A stretch of DNA of 64,000 bases, from positions 1-64,000 of the forward strand of contig JBJFFE010000069.1 in NCBI GenBank assembly GCA_051891435.1, given 5' to 3'. This document shows, one piece after another, positions 37,591 through 46,925 of the stretch; positions within the stretch are counted from its first letter, which is position 1, and each line of letters begins with the position of its first letter. This DNA comes from UMGS1933 sp051891435. GTDB lineage: Bacteria > Bacillota > Clostridia > TANB77 > CAG-508. A program made the position numbers and the translations under genes. A model generated the notes under the pieces. The model worked only from the letters and a program-made list of their open reading frames with translations. It was not told where the DNA came from and searched no databases.

Positions 37591-38145
37591 ATGAAAATTT
37601 TAGATAGAATTGGTTTAACAATATTTTCAGTAATTATTTTAATAGTATCATTAATAACATGTTTTATTATATCAGGATGGCTAGAAATACCTGTTGTAGC
37701 AGATTTAGTAGAAAAAGTTTTGTCAAATGAAGTAGGAGGACCTATAGCACTTGCTTTAGCAATATTACTTGCATTATTAGCATTAAAATGCATTTTCCTT
37801 AGCTCTTATTTAAAAGAAAAAACTAAAGAGGGAATATTATTAGAAAATGAAAATGGTAAATTATTGGTATCTAAGGATACTATAGAAAATTTATCTACAG
37901 CAGTTATTAAAAATTTCGATAGTATAGAGAACTCAAATGTTAGAGTAGATGTAGATGGAGAAAATAAAATTAGTATATTTATTACATTATCAGTATATTC
38001 AGAGGTAGTAATTAAAGACTTGGCATCTAAAATTCAATTGAATATAAAAGATGAAGTAAAAAAATCTTTGGATTTAGAGATAAAAGAGGTAAATATAAGA
38101 ATAAAAAATATAAATGCAAAAAAAGAAAATGTTGTAAAAGAATAA
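37591..38145 (+). CDS. amaP: AmaP-like alkaline shock response membrane anchor
   Basis: AmaP anchors Asp23 to the membrane. The 184-residue product has two membrane segments (about 7-28 and 48-70), then an Asp23-like cytoplasmic domain with TLSVYSEVVIKDLASKIQ. It starts 4 bases after the asp23 stop. Confidence 0.85.
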   Translation: MKILDRIGLTIFSVIILIVSLITCFIISGWLEIPVVADLVEKVLSNEVGGPIALALAILLALLALKCIFLSSYLKEKTKEGILLENENGKLLVSKDTIENLSTAVIKNFDSIENSNVRVDVDGENKISIFITLSVYSEVVIKDLASKIQLNIKDEVKKSLDLEIKEVNIRIKNINAKKENVVKE

Positions 38146-38194
38146 TATTAAGCAAAAAATTCGTTTGCTTAAGTAATGGAAAAGAGGATGTAAT

Positions 38195-38398
38195 ATGGAA
38201 AATTTTAAAGAATTCCTTTCAAAGTATATTGGGGCAATAATTGGGGCTATAGTTGCAATAATTGCTTTATTATTACATGTATATAAATTTATTATTGCTG
38301 TAATAATAATTTTTATTGGAATGTATGTTGGCAATTATATACAACATAATAAAGAATTGGTAAAAATAAAAATAAAAGAATTTATTGATAAATTATAA
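38195..38398 (+). CDS. Small integral membrane protein (DUF2273)
   Basis: This 67-residue protein with two membrane segments (about 11-28 and 30-48) has the DUF2273 features KYIGAIIGAIVAI and IFIGMYVGNYIQ. It is found with asp23 and amaP in Firmicutes and probably belongs to that envelope complex. Confidence 0.85.
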   Translation: MENFKEFLSKYIGAIIGAIVAIIALLLHVYKFIIAVIIIFIGMYVGNYIQHNKELVKIKIKEFIDKL

Positions 38399-38410
38399 TG
38401 GAGGAACAAA

Positions 38411-38815
38411 ATGAATAGGTCTGAAGCAAGAGACATGGCATTTAAATTTTTATATCAAGTAGAAGTGCAAAAAGAAAACAATGAAAATGCAATTGATTTA
38501 TTTATAGAAAATAATGAAATACAAGATAAAGAAGCAAAAAAATATATTTTAAGTGTTGCAAGAGGAGTAAAAGAAAATTTAGAAAATATAACAACAATAA
38601 TCGAAAAAAATTTAAAACAGGATTGGAAAATAGAAAGAATTTCTAAAGTTACACTTGCAATTTTAAAACTTGCAATATATGAAATAATATATGCAAAAAT
38701 CCCATTCAAAGTAGTTATAAATGAAGCAGTAGAGCTTGCAAAAAAGTATGGAGAAGATACCGCACCTGTATTTGTAAATGGAATTTTAGCAAGTGTTGTT
38801 AAGGAGAATGTATGA
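38411..38815 (+). CDS. nusB: Transcription antitermination factor NusB
   Basis: NusB acts with NusE in rRNA antitermination. The 134-residue product begins NRSEARDMAFKFLYQVE and ends with KIPFKVVINEAVELAKKYG and FVNGILASV, all family features. Its stop overlaps the xseA start by 4 bases. Confidence 0.95.
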   Translation: MNRSEARDMAFKFLYQVEVQKENNENAIDLFIENNEIQDKEAKKYILSVARGVKENLENITTIIEKNLKQDWKIERISKVTLAILKLAIYEIIYAKIPFKVVINEAVELAKKYGEDTAPVFVNGILASVVKENV

Positions 38816-40000
38816 AACCTGTAGCAATGACAGTAACAGATTTAAATAAATATATGAAAAATAAAGTAGCAGAAGATGAGTTTTTAAACAATGTATATGT
38901 GAAGGGAGAAATATCTAATTTTAAACATCACTATACAGGGCATATGTATTTTACTTTAAAGGATGAAAATTCTTTAATAAAATGCATAATGTTTAAAACC
39001 TATACAGCTACTTTAAATTTTATGCCAAAAGATGGAATGAAAGTATTGGTTTTAGGAACAGTAGCCGTTTTTGAAAGAGACCGGAGTTTACCAAATATAT
39101 TGTAAAGCTATGCAAGAAGATGGAATTGGTGATTTATATAAAAAATATGAAGAATTAAAAAACAAACTAGAAAAAGAAGGACTGTTTGATATAAATCATA
39201 AGAAAAAAATTCCGTATATGCCAAAAACAATAGGAGTACTTACATCTAAAACAGGCTCAGTAATAAAAGATATAATTAATGTATCAACAAGAAGAAATCC
39301 AAATGTACACATTAAATTATATCCAGTACCAGTCCAAGGACCAGGAACAGAAAAACAAATTGCAGAAGCAATTAGAGTAATGAATGAACAAAAATTAGCT
39401 GATGTATTAATACTTGCAAGAGGAGGCGGTTCAATTGAAGATTTGTGGCCTTTTAACGAGGAAGTTACTGCAAGAGCTATATATGATTCTGAAATTCCAA
39501 TAATATCTGCTGTAGGACATGAGACAGATTTTACAATATCAGATTTTGTTTCAGATTTAAGAGCACCAACACCATCTGCAGCAGCTGAAATTGCGCAAGC
39601 AGATGTAAATGAAATAAAAATAAAATTATTAACATATCAAAATAGATATAAGACGGCTTTGAAGAAAAAAATAGAATTTATGAAGCTAAGATATAATAAA
39701 GCAATGGCATCAAGAGTGTTTACAGCACCACTACAAAAAATAAATGAACAATATTTAAATGTTGATATAGAAATAAAAAAATTAGAAAACATAATAAAAA
39801 TGAAATTAAAAGAGAATCAAAAAAAAGAAATAGAACTTATATCTAAATTAGATGCATTAAGTCCTTTAAAAACACTAACAAGAGGATATTGTATAGTAGA
39901 AGAAAAAGGTAAAATATTAAAAAGTGCAAAAAACTTAAAAATAAATGATGTGATAGATTTAAAATTCTGTGATGGAGAAAAACAAGCAAAAATAATGTAA
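38812..40000 (+). CDS. xseA: Exodeoxyribonuclease VII large subunit, +1 recoded at CGG
   Basis: XseA with XseB degrades ssDNA. It has an N-terminal OB-fold with NVYVKGEISNFKHH (about 24-37). The frame meets CGG at 39082-39084 in FERD-CGG. Skipping C gives ERDGVYQIYCKAMQEDG, the family junction. The catalytic domain follows (GVLTSKTGSVIKDI, ILARGGGSIEDLWPFN, SAVGHETDFTISDFVSD) with the C-terminal coiled coil and TRGYCIVEEKG. The product is 395 residues. The 90-residue zero-frame part alone would lack the nuclease. Confidence 0.95.
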
Positions 40001-40001
40001 A

Positions 40002-40056
40002 TGTAGGGGAAGGGCTCTGTACTTGCCCAATGTGTGGTTGGAAACCAACACTACAA
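40002..40056. repeat. Double GC-rich hairpin repeat after xseA
   Basis: The segment from TGTAGGGGAAGGGC to ACTACAA contains two hairpins (GGGCTCTGTACTTGCCC and GTTGGAAACCAAC). It resembles the 16191 copy in layout, with TGTAGG at one end and CTACAA at the other. Confidence 0.65.
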
Positions 40057-40075
40057 TAAAAAGGAGGTAGAAAAC

Positions 40076-40495
40076 ATGGGAAAGAAAATATTATATATTT
40101 TAATAATAATTATTTTAATAATAGTAGGAATATTTGTAGCAAAAAAAATTACAGAAAAGGATAAAACAGAACAAACAGTTGCAAACACATTAGAAAATAC
40201 TAATAAAACAGATGAAGAAAATAAACTAGAAGGAAATAATACAGTGGTATCAGAAACAGAAAAAAATGAAGCTAAGGAAAATAATGTGGCAGAAGGGAAA
40301 GATAAAGATGCTCCAGAAGAACAAGCAAAACAAATAGTAGAGGCAAATTGGGGAGAAGATAATACAGTTTATTTTAGCTATGATGGAAAAGATGAAAATG
40401 GAAGATATATAATTTGTGTAAGAGAAAAAGCTACAACAAAAGCATTATACTGGTATTATGTTGATGTAGAAACAGGAACATTTGATATTGAATAG
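40076..40495 (+). CDS. Membrane-anchored hypothetical protein
   Basis: I recognise no specific family. The ATG at 40076 follows AAGGAGG. The 139-residue protein has one N-terminal membrane segment (about 4-22), an acidic Asn/Glu-rich linker (about 25-85) and a small folded C-terminal domain with VYFSYDGKDENGRYIICV and YYVDVETGTFDI, reminiscent of PepSY-type modules. It is probably exported and anchored. It lies between xseA and xseB. Confidence 0.75.
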   Translation: MGKKILYILIIIILIIVGIFVAKKITEKDKTEQTVANTLENTNKTDEENKLEGNNTVVSETEKNEAKENNVAEGKDKDAPEEQAKQIVEANWGEDNTVYFSYDGKDENGRYIICVREKATTKALYWYYVDVETGTFDIE

Positions 40496-40511
40496 ATGCG
40501 TGATGTGTGAG

Positions 40512-40540
40512 TTGTAGGGGCAGGACTCTGTCCCTGCCCA
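40512..40540. repeat. GC-rich hairpin repeat upstream of xseB
   Basis: TTGTAGGGGCAGG, a short loop and CCTGCCC form another copy of the TGTAGGGGCAGG class. Confidence 0.7.
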
Positions 40541-40584
40541 AATACGATAAATCAAAGAGCAAAATATAAAATTTGGAGGAAATT

Positions 40585-40797
40585 ATGAAAGAAATAAATT
40601 TCGAAACAAGTATGGAAAATTTAGAAAAGATAGTTCAAGAACTAGAAAAAGGAGATTTAAATTTAGATGATTCAATAAAAAAATTTGAAGAAGGAATGAA
40701 AATATCAAAAGACTGCAACAAATTTTTAGAAGAAGCAGAAAAAAGAATAACTGTTTTAATAAATGAAAATGGCAATATTACAGAGGAAGAATTTTAA
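40585..40797 (+). CDS. xseB: Exodeoxyribonuclease VII small subunit
   Basis: The 70-residue product has the family pattern FETSMENLEKIVQELEKGDLNLDDSIKKFEEGM and a C-terminal helix KFLEEAEKRI. The ATG at 40585 is preceded by GGAGGAAATT. The membrane protein gene separates it from xseA. Confidence 0.93.
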   Translation: MKEINFETSMENLEKIVQELEKGDLNLDDSIKKFEEGMKISKDCNKFLEEAEKRITVLINENGNITEEEF

Positions 40798-40873
40798 CAA
40801 TAAAAAACAGTTTCTTTGACAAATATAGACATAAAACAAATAAAGTGGTATATTATATTTAATGGGTGATATT

Positions 40874-41914
40874 ATGAAATTTGAAACAAAAAGGATGTTG
40901 AAAAAGATAAAAAGTATTAATTACAAAAAAATGGATAAAATTGTAGATATAATATCAAAAAATAATAATAATAAATCAAAGTTATATATAAAATTTGATA
41001 TATTTAGAAACTTCCTAAAAAGAGGGATAGGTTATACAGACTACTTTAGAGGAGATTATATAAACTTAACTAACGAAGAAAAAAACACTTATGTTACAGC
41101 AAAATCTTTTTATAGAATAATGCATTATTTAAATAATTATGACTATATTTATATTTTTCATGACAAATTAATATTTAATAAATTCTTTAAAGAGTATATA
41201 AAAAGAGATTATATAAACTTAAAAAAAAGTACTGTTGACCAATTTAAAAAATTTTTAGACAAGCATGATGTGGTTTTTGCAAAAGACCCAGTTGGTGAAT
41301 GTGGATATGGAATTAAAAGGATAGAAGTGAATAAAGTTGAGGATAAAGACAAGCTTTATGAAGAACTTATAAATAATAAACAATTCTTAGTAGAAGAAGA
41401 AATAATTCAAAGTGATGAACTAAACGAAATAAACCCAAATGTAGTTAGTTCATTTAGAATAGTAACACTTGTAAAAGATGGACAGGCATATATACTAAAT
41501 AATGCACTTAGAGTAAATCAGGATAAAGCCAATGTAATAGGTTGTACAAATGATCTATATTTTAGCTTTGCAGAAGACGGAACAATAGACAGTAATGTTA
41601 TTGATGATTATGGAAATGTTTATGAAAAACACCCATTAACAGGTAAAAAATTTAGCGAAGTAAAAGTAAAAGATGTAAAAAAAGCATTTGAGTTATGTAA
41701 AAAAGCAGCACTAGAAGTACAAGAAGTAAGATATGTAGGGTGGGATGTAGCTTTTTCAAACAAAGGACCTGTAATTGTAGAAGGAAATGAATACCCAGGT
41801 TATGGAATATTTCAATTCTACAAATTGAAAAATAAAAAATATGGACATTTAAAAGAAATACAAGATATAATTGATGATGAAGTTAAAAATATGAATTTAC
41901 CATGTATAAATTAA
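40874..41914 (+). CDS. ATP-grasp domain protein (sugar-transfer-associated type)
   Basis: The 346-residue protein has a basic N-terminal helical part (about 1-110) and a C-terminal ATP-grasp domain: AKDPVGECGYGIKRI (about 137-151), FLVEEEII, SSFRIVTLV, AYILNNALRVN and the metal-binding IVEGNEYPGYGIFQF near 302-316. This looks like the ATP-grasp type seen near polysaccharide and peptide-ligase genes. The substrate is unknown. I prefer the ATG at 40874, preceded by GGGTGAT, over the in-frame ATG at 40862. Confidence 0.82.
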   Translation: MKFETKRMLKKIKSINYKKMDKIVDIISKNNNNKSKLYIKFDIFRNFLKRGIGYTDYFRGDYINLTNEEKNTYVTAKSFYRIMHYLNNYDYIYIFHDKLIFNKFFKEYIKRDYINLKKSTVDQFKKFLDKHDVVFAKDPVGECGYGIKRIEVNKVEDKDKLYEELINNKQFLVEEEIIQSDELNEINPNVVSSFRIVTLVKDGQAYILNNALRVNQDKANVIGCTNDLYFSFAEDGTIDSNVIDDYGNVYEKHPLTGKKFSEVKVKDVKKAFELCKKAALEVQEVRYVGWDVAFSNKGPVIVEGNEYPGYGIFQFYKLKNKKYGHLKEIQDIIDDEVKNMNLPCIN

Positions 41915-41924
41915 AATTAATTAT

Positions 41925-41945
41925 AAGGGCGCATGATTGCGCCCT
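41925..41945. repeat. GC-rich hairpin repeat (GGGCGCATGA type)
   Basis: AGGGCGCATGATTGCGCCCT is a compact inverted repeat; similar ones lie at 47937 and 49020. Confidence 0.7.
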
Positions 41946-42026
41946 GTAATTCTATAAAATTGAAAGGATTAAATGAAAAAATCAAGTGTAATTTTTTTAT
42001 GGGACCTAATGAACTATAAAAAAATA

Positions 42027-42055
42027 TTGAAAATCTCTTTTATTTCGTATATAAT
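42027..42055 (+). promoter_or_regulatory. Promoter for pyrH-frr
   Basis: TTGAAA (42027-42032) and TATAAT (42050-42055) have 17-bp spacing. It lies inside the open frame that extends pyrH upstream, so that extension is unlikely to be translated. Confidence 0.65.
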
Positions 42056-42095
42056 TTGTGATAGAATAACAAAAGTAAAATTTAAGGAGGATGTT

Positions 42096-42800
42096 ATGGA
42101 GATAGCATATAAAAGAGTTCTACTAAAACTTAGTGGAGAAGCACTTGCAGGAACACAAAAGAACGGGATAGATGTAGAGACTTTAGGACGAATTTGTGAT
42201 AAAGTAAAAGAAATTGTGGAAATGGGAGTAGAAGTTGCAATAGTAGTTGGAGGAGGAAACTTTTGGAGAGGAAGATATGGACATCAAATGGAAAAAACCA
42301 CATCAGACTACATGGGAATGCTTGCAACAACTATTAATGGATTAGCAATACAAGATGCATTAGAATCAAGAGGAGTTAATACGAGAGTACAAACAGCAAT
42401 TGAAATGAGACAAATTGCAGAACCATATATAAAAAGAAAAGCAATGAAACATTTAAGCAATGGAAGAGTTGTAATATTTACTTGTGGAACAGGAAGCCCA
42501 TTTTTTACAACAGATACAGGAGCGGCACTTAAAGCTGCAGAAATTGATGCAGAAGTTATTTTACTTGCAAAAACATGTGATGGGGTATACTCAGCAGACC
42601 CCAAAATAGACCCAAATGCAATAAAATATGATGAAATTACATATTTAGATGTGTTAAATCAACAATTAAAAGTAATGGATTCAACAGCTACTTCATTATG
42701 TATGGACAATAATATTCCATTAGTTGTATTTGGAATAGATGATCCAGAAAATATTGTGAGAATTATTAGAGGCGAAAAAATAGGTACATTAGTTAAATAA
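42096..42800 (+). CDS. pyrH: UMP kinase
   Basis: UMP kinase makes UDP. The 234-residue product has KLSGEALAG (about 10-18), VVGGGNFWRGR (about 50-60), the central TCGTGSPFFTTDTGAALKA near 130-148 and a C-terminal FGIDDPENIVRII. The ATG at 42096 follows AAGGAGGATGTT; a promoter lies 40 bases upstream. frr is next, the universal order. Confidence 0.96.
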   Translation: MEIAYKRVLLKLSGEALAGTQKNGIDVETLGRICDKVKEIVEMGVEVAIVVGGGNFWRGRYGHQMEKTTSDYMGMLATTINGLAIQDALESRGVNTRVQTAIEMRQIAEPYIKRKAMKHLSNGRVVIFTCGTGSPFFTTDTGAALKAAEIDAEVILLAKTCDGVYSADPKIDPNAIKYDEITYLDVLNQQLKVMDSTATSLCMDNNIPLVVFGIDDPENIVRIIRGEKIGTLVK

Positions 42801-42825
42801 ATGAAAATTTTAAGGAGGAATTAAC

Positions 42826-43374
42826 ATGGAATTTAACCATATTGAAGAAAAAATGAATAAAACAGTAAATGCTTTAGCAGAAAGCTTAGCAGAAGTAAGA
42901 GCAGGAAGAGCAAACCCTGCAATATTAAATAAGATAAAAATAGATTATTATGGAACACCAACACCAATAAACCAAGTAGCAGGAATATCTGTTCCAGAAG
43001 CAAGGCTAATTGTAATACAACCATGGGATGCAAGTATTTTAAAAGAAATAGAAAAAGAAATATTAAAATCAGATATAGGAATAAACCCAAATAATGATGG
43101 AAAAGTAATAAGACTTGCTTTTCCAGAATTAACAGAAGAAAGAAGAAAAGAACTAGTAAAAGATATTAGAAAAATGGGAGAAGAATCTAAAGTAGCTATT
43201 CGTTCTATTAGAAGAGACGGAATAGATGAAGCAAAAACCAAGCAGAAAAATAGCGAAATAACAGAAGACGATTTAAAAGTAGCAGAAGACCAAATACAAA
43301 AATTAACAGATAAAAAAGTTGCAGAAATTGATAACATGGTAGCTGCAAAAGAAAAAGAAATAATGAGTGTGTAA
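42826..43374 (+). CDS. frr: Ribosome recycling factor
   Basis: RRF splits post-termination ribosomes with EF-G. The 182-residue product has LAEVRAGRANPAILNKI (about 18-34), the conserved DYYGTPTPINQVAGISVPEAR and SIRRDGIDEAK near 128-138. It lies 25 bases after pyrH. Confidence 0.97.
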   Translation: MEFNHIEEKMNKTVNALAESLAEVRAGRANPAILNKIKIDYYGTPTPINQVAGISVPEARLIVIQPWDASILKEIEKEILKSDIGINPNNDGKVIRLAFPELTEERRKELVKDIRKMGEESKVAIRSIRRDGIDEAKTKQKNSEITEDDLKVAEDQIQKLTDKKVAEIDNMVAAKEKEIMSV

Positions 43375-43430
43375 AAAATATATAATAATTTAAACAATAG
43401 AAAACCAATAAAAAATAAAATGTTATTCTA

Positions 43431-43453
43431 AGGGGCGCAATCTTCGACGCCCC
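43431..43453. repeat. GC-rich hairpin repeat after frr
   Basis: AGGGGCGCAATCTTCGACGCCCC is a short, imperfect inverted repeat of the same kind as those at 41925 and 47937. Confidence 0.6.
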
Positions 43454-43478
43454 GAAATTGTATTTAATATATTTAAGG

Positions 43479-43509
43479 TAGTCGCCTATGAAAAGGTGAT
43501 TATTTTTTT
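43479..43509 (+). terminator. Terminator after frr
   Basis: TAGTCGCCT pairs with AGGTGATTA (with G-T pairs) and is followed by seven T residues. Confidence 0.75.
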
Positions 43510-43581
43510 CTCTAAAATTCCTCAAAATCAGACATTATTTTTTTGTAACAAAAATGTAATATTATATTTTTGATTTTTGTA

Positions 43582-43610
43582 TTGACAATATAAAAATCTT
43601 CGTATAAAAT
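43582..43610 (+). promoter_or_regulatory. Promoter and long leader upstream of nrdD
   Basis: TTGACA (43582-43587) and TAAAAT (43605-43610) have 17-bp spacing. The frr-nrdD gap of 490 bases holds, in order, a hairpin repeat, a terminator, this promoter and an A-rich leader of about 250 bases (43615-43866). The leader includes the near-repeat AACCAAAAAGGCAAAATG / AACCAAAAGGCATG. I see no ORF or known riboswitch in it. Confidence 0.6.
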
Positions 43611-43866
43611 AAATTCGATTTCAGAAAAAGCTTAAAAAAGTTTGAAAAAACCAAAAAGGCAAAATGAAACCAAAAGGCATGAAAGTTAGACTACTGTAAG
43701 AAAATAACATAAAAATACAAAATAAGAAAAACAAATAAGAAAATAAAGTTTATAAAAAAATGATTTTTTCAAAAAAAGCAAAAAACGGAATAAACTTACA
43801 AATCAAAACTTTCAGCAAAATACAAATGAAATATAAAAAATAAGAAACAATAAGGGGGATTAAAAA

Positions 43867-46149
43867 ATGCAAGTTATTAAAAGAGATGGAAGAGTAACAG
43901 AATTTAATGAAGAAAGGATTATTAAGGCTATAACATTAGCTATGTCACACACAACAGGAGGTGTAGATATAGATTTAGCTACAAAAATAACAGATAGTGT
44001 AAAAAACCAATTAAAAGATAAAGTACAAGTATCTGTTTATGAAATTCAAGATTTAGTAGAGAAAAAATTAATGGGTTCATCAAGAAAAGAAGTTGCACAA
44101 GAATATATTACATATAGATACAACAGAGATGTAGCAAGAAAATCAAAAACAAAAGACATGTTTCTAGAAATTATAGAAACAAAATCTAATGATGTAACAC
44201 GTGAAAATGCAAATATGAATGCAGATACACCAGCAGGAATGATGATGAAGTTCGCAAGTGAAACAACAAAACCATTTGTTGATGATTTCCTATTATCAAC
44301 AGAAGCAAGAAATGCTGTAAATGGTGGATATATTCATGTTCATGATAAAGATTATTATCCAACAAAAAGCTTAACATGTATACAACATCCTTTAGATAAA
44401 ATATTAAAAAACGGATTTAGAGCAGGACATGGAAGTTCAAGACCTGCAAAAAGAATAGAAACAGCAAGTATTATAGCATGTATTTCTTTAGAAACAGTAC
44501 AAAACGAAATGCATGGGGGACAAGCAATACCAGCATTTGACTTCTATCTAGCACCATATGTAAAAACAACATTTGTAGAAGAAGTTAAAAAACTTGAAGA
44601 AGCCTTAGATATGGATTTATCAAAACTATATGATTATGAAGTAAAAGATTATATAAAGAAAGAAACAAAAGATCTAAAAGGTGAGGAAAAATATGTTCAA
44701 CTTGCAATAAACAATACTGTAAACAGAGTTCACCAAGCAATGGAAGCTTTTATACATAATATGAACACAATACACTCAAGAGGTGGAAACCAAGTTGTAT
44801 TTAGTTCAATAAACTATGGAACAGATACTTCTGCAGAAGGTAGATGTATAATTAGAGAAATGTTACTATCTACTGAAAGAGGAGTTGGAAATGGAGAAAC
44901 ACCTATCTTCCCAATACAAATTTGGAAAAAGAAAAGAGGAGTTAACTATTTACCAGAAGATAAAAACTATGACTTATATAAACTTGCATGTAGAGTAACA
45001 GCAAAAAGATTTTTCCCAAATTTTTTAAATCTAGATGCAACATTTAATACACATCCAAAGTGGAAGGCAGAAGATCCAAACAGATATTATTATGAAGTAG
45101 CAACAATGGGATGTAGAACAAGAGTATTTGCAAATAGACATGGAGAAGATACATCTGTTGGAAGAGGAAATTTATCATTTACAACTGTAAACTTGGTAAG
45201 AATAGCAATTGAATCTGCAAGAGAAGCACAAAGTAATTTAAGAATGAATTTTGACCTTGGAAAAGGTAGTGAAGAATTTATGACAGAAAAATATAATAAA
45301 GAGGTTAAAAAAATATTCTTAAATAAACTAGAACAATATACAGATGTAGCTGCAAGGCAATTATATGATAGATATAAATTCCAATGTACAGCTGTCGCAA
45401 AACAATTCCCATTATTAATGTCTGGATTATGGCAAGATAGTGAAAAATTAAAACCAACAGATAGAGTAGAAGAAGTATTAAAACATGGTACATTAGGAAT
45501 AGGATTTATAGGACTTGCAGAATGCTTAACAGTTTTAACTGGAAAACATCATGCAGAAAGTGAAAAATCTCAAAAATTAGGAATAGAAATAGTAACTCAA
45601 ATGAAAGAAGCTTGTGATAGATATGCTGAAAGATATGATTTAAATTACTCTTTACTTGCAACACCAGCAGAAGGATTATCTGGTAAATTTACTAAAATGG
45701 ATAAAAGAGATTTTGGAACTATACTTGGAGTTACAGATAAAGAATATTATACAAATAGTAACCATGTACCAGTATGGTATAAATGTACAGCAGAGCATAA
45801 AGCAAAAATAGAAGCACCTTACCATGCATTAACATTAGGAGGACATATATTCTATATAGAATTAGATGGAGATGCAACACATAATCCTGAGTCCGTAGAA
45901 GCAGTAGTAGATTTAATGGATAAATATAATATGGGTTATGGTTCAATTAACCATACAAGAAGCAGATGCTTAGACTGTGGATTTGAAAATGCAGATGCAA
46001 ATTTAAAAGAATGTCCAGTATGTCATAGTGAAAACATAGATACTATACAAAGAATAACAGGATATTTAGTTGGCACAACATCAAGATGGAATAGTGGAAA
46101 ATTAGCAGAATTACATGACAGAGTAACACATGATGAGAAAAATATATAA
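43867..46149 (+). CDS. nrdD: Anaerobic ribonucleoside-triphosphate reductase
   Basis: This class III glycyl-radical enzyme makes dNTPs without oxygen. The 760-residue product has an N-terminal ATP-cone (VIKRDGRVTEFNEERIIKAI), a core with GGQAIPAFDFYLAPYV and MNTIHSRGGNQVVFSS, a C-terminal zinc site (CLDCGFENA and CPVCHSE) and the radical loop RITGYLVGTTSRWNSGK. nrdG follows after 17 bases. It marks an anaerobic lifestyle. Confidence 0.97.
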   Translation: MQVIKRDGRVTEFNEERIIKAITLAMSHTTGGVDIDLATKITDSVKNQLKDKVQVSVYEIQDLVEKKLMGSSRKEVAQEYITYRYNRDVARKSKTKDMFLEIIETKSNDVTRENANMNADTPAGMMMKFASETTKPFVDDFLLSTEARNAVNGGYIHVHDKDYYPTKSLTCIQHPLDKILKNGFRAGHGSSRPAKRIETASIIACISLETVQNEMHGGQAIPAFDFYLAPYVKTTFVEEVKKLEEALDMDLSKLYDYEVKDYIKKETKDLKGEEKYVQLAINNTVNRVHQAMEAFIHNMNTIHSRGGNQVVFSSINYGTDTSAEGRCIIREMLLSTERGVGNGETPIFPIQIWKKKRGVNYLPEDKNYDLYKLACRVTAKRFFPNFLNLDATFNTHPKWKAEDPNRYYYEVATMGCRTRVFANRHGEDTSVGRGNLSFTTVNLVRIAIESAREAQSNLRMNFDLGKGSEEFMTEKYNKEVKKIFLNKLEQYTDVAARQLYDRYKFQCTAVAKQFPLLMSGLWQDSEKLKPTDRVEEVLKHGTLGIGFIGLAECLTVLTGKHHAESEKSQKLGIEIVTQMKEACDRYAERYDLNYSLLATPAEGLSGKFTKMDKRDFGTILGVTDKEYYTNSNHVPVWYKCTAEHKAKIEAPYHALTLGGHIFYIELDGDATHNPESVEAVVDLMDKYNMGYGSINHTRSRCLDCGFENADANLKECPVCHSENIDTIQRITGYLVGTTSRWNSGKLAELHDRVTHDEKNI

Positions 46150-46166
46150 AGAAGAGATGAAAAAAT

Positions 46167-46679
46167 ATGAATATAGCAGGATTTTATGACGAAAGTATTT
46201 CAAATGGACTAGGATGGAGGGCAGTACTTTTCGTAAGTGGTTGCCCACATCATTGCCCAGGATGCCACAATAAAGAAGCACAAGATTTTAATTTTGGTAA
46301 AAAGTTTAATGAAGATGAAATTTTAGAAAAAATAAAAAATAATTCAATTTTAAAAGGAATTACTATAAGTGGTGGCGAACCTTTATGTAAGGAGAATATA
46401 AAAGAAGTTTGTAATTTTATAAAAGATGTAAAAAAAGTTAAAAAAGATTTTAATGTATGGTGTTATTCAGGCTACACTTTAGATGAATTAATAAAAAGAG
46501 AAGATCCTGATACAATGGATTGCTTAAATGAAATAGATGTACTAGTAGATGGAAGGTTTAAACAAGATCTAAAAGACCCTACACTAAAATTTAGAGGATC
46601 ATCAAATCAAAGAATTTTGGATGTAAAGCAAAGTCTAAAAACGCACCAATGTATTGAAATGAACATAGACAGATATTAA
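46167..46679 (+). CDS. nrdG: Anaerobic ribonucleotide reductase activating protein
   Basis: NrdG is the radical-SAM activase that generates the glycyl radical of NrdD. The 170-residue product has the cluster motif CPHHCPGC (CX3CX2C, about 26-33), the SAM-binding GITISGGEPLC (about 66-76) and VDGRFKQDLKDPTLKFRGSS near the end. It is co-transcribed with nrdD. Confidence 0.96.
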   Translation: MNIAGFYDESISNGLGWRAVLFVSGCPHHCPGCHNKEAQDFNFGKKFNEDEILEKIKNNSILKGITISGGEPLCKENIKEVCNFIKDVKKVKKDFNVWCYSGYTLDELIKREDPDTMDCLNEIDVLVDGRFKQDLKDPTLKFRGSSNQRILDVKQSLKTHQCIEMNIDRY

Positions 46680-46683
46680 AAAC

Positions 46684-46833
46684 CATAAATATATAATATT
46701 TTCAATTTGCGAAGCTCTAAGCAGACTAGCCAATATGTAAATTCGGAGTACATACGTTTGAACACTATTGTATATACGGGTTTAGACAACTAAGGTCGCT
46801 TCTCATTTCAAATATTATATATTTATGTTTTAA
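46684..46833. repeat. Long palindromic element after nrdG
   Basis: CATAAATATATAATATTT-like left and right arms pair over about 30 bases, with GCGAAGC and GCTTC continuing the stem. The core includes CGGAGTACATACGTTTGAACA, close to the reverse complement of the core at 18147-18266 (GGAGGCGTACATAGGTACG). The nrdG-prsA gap holds no ORF. Confidence 0.7.
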
Positions 46834-46925
46834 TTATAAAAATATTCATATAATGTTTTTTAATGTTCTTTTAATAATTATAAATTATATATAATCCAAA
46901 TATATTTTAGAAAGGAAAATGTAAA

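Noticed and set aside
41973..42095. N-terminal extension of pyrH by 41 residues
   Set aside because: A -35/-10 promoter lies inside it, the strong RBS is at the later ATG, and family proteins start there.
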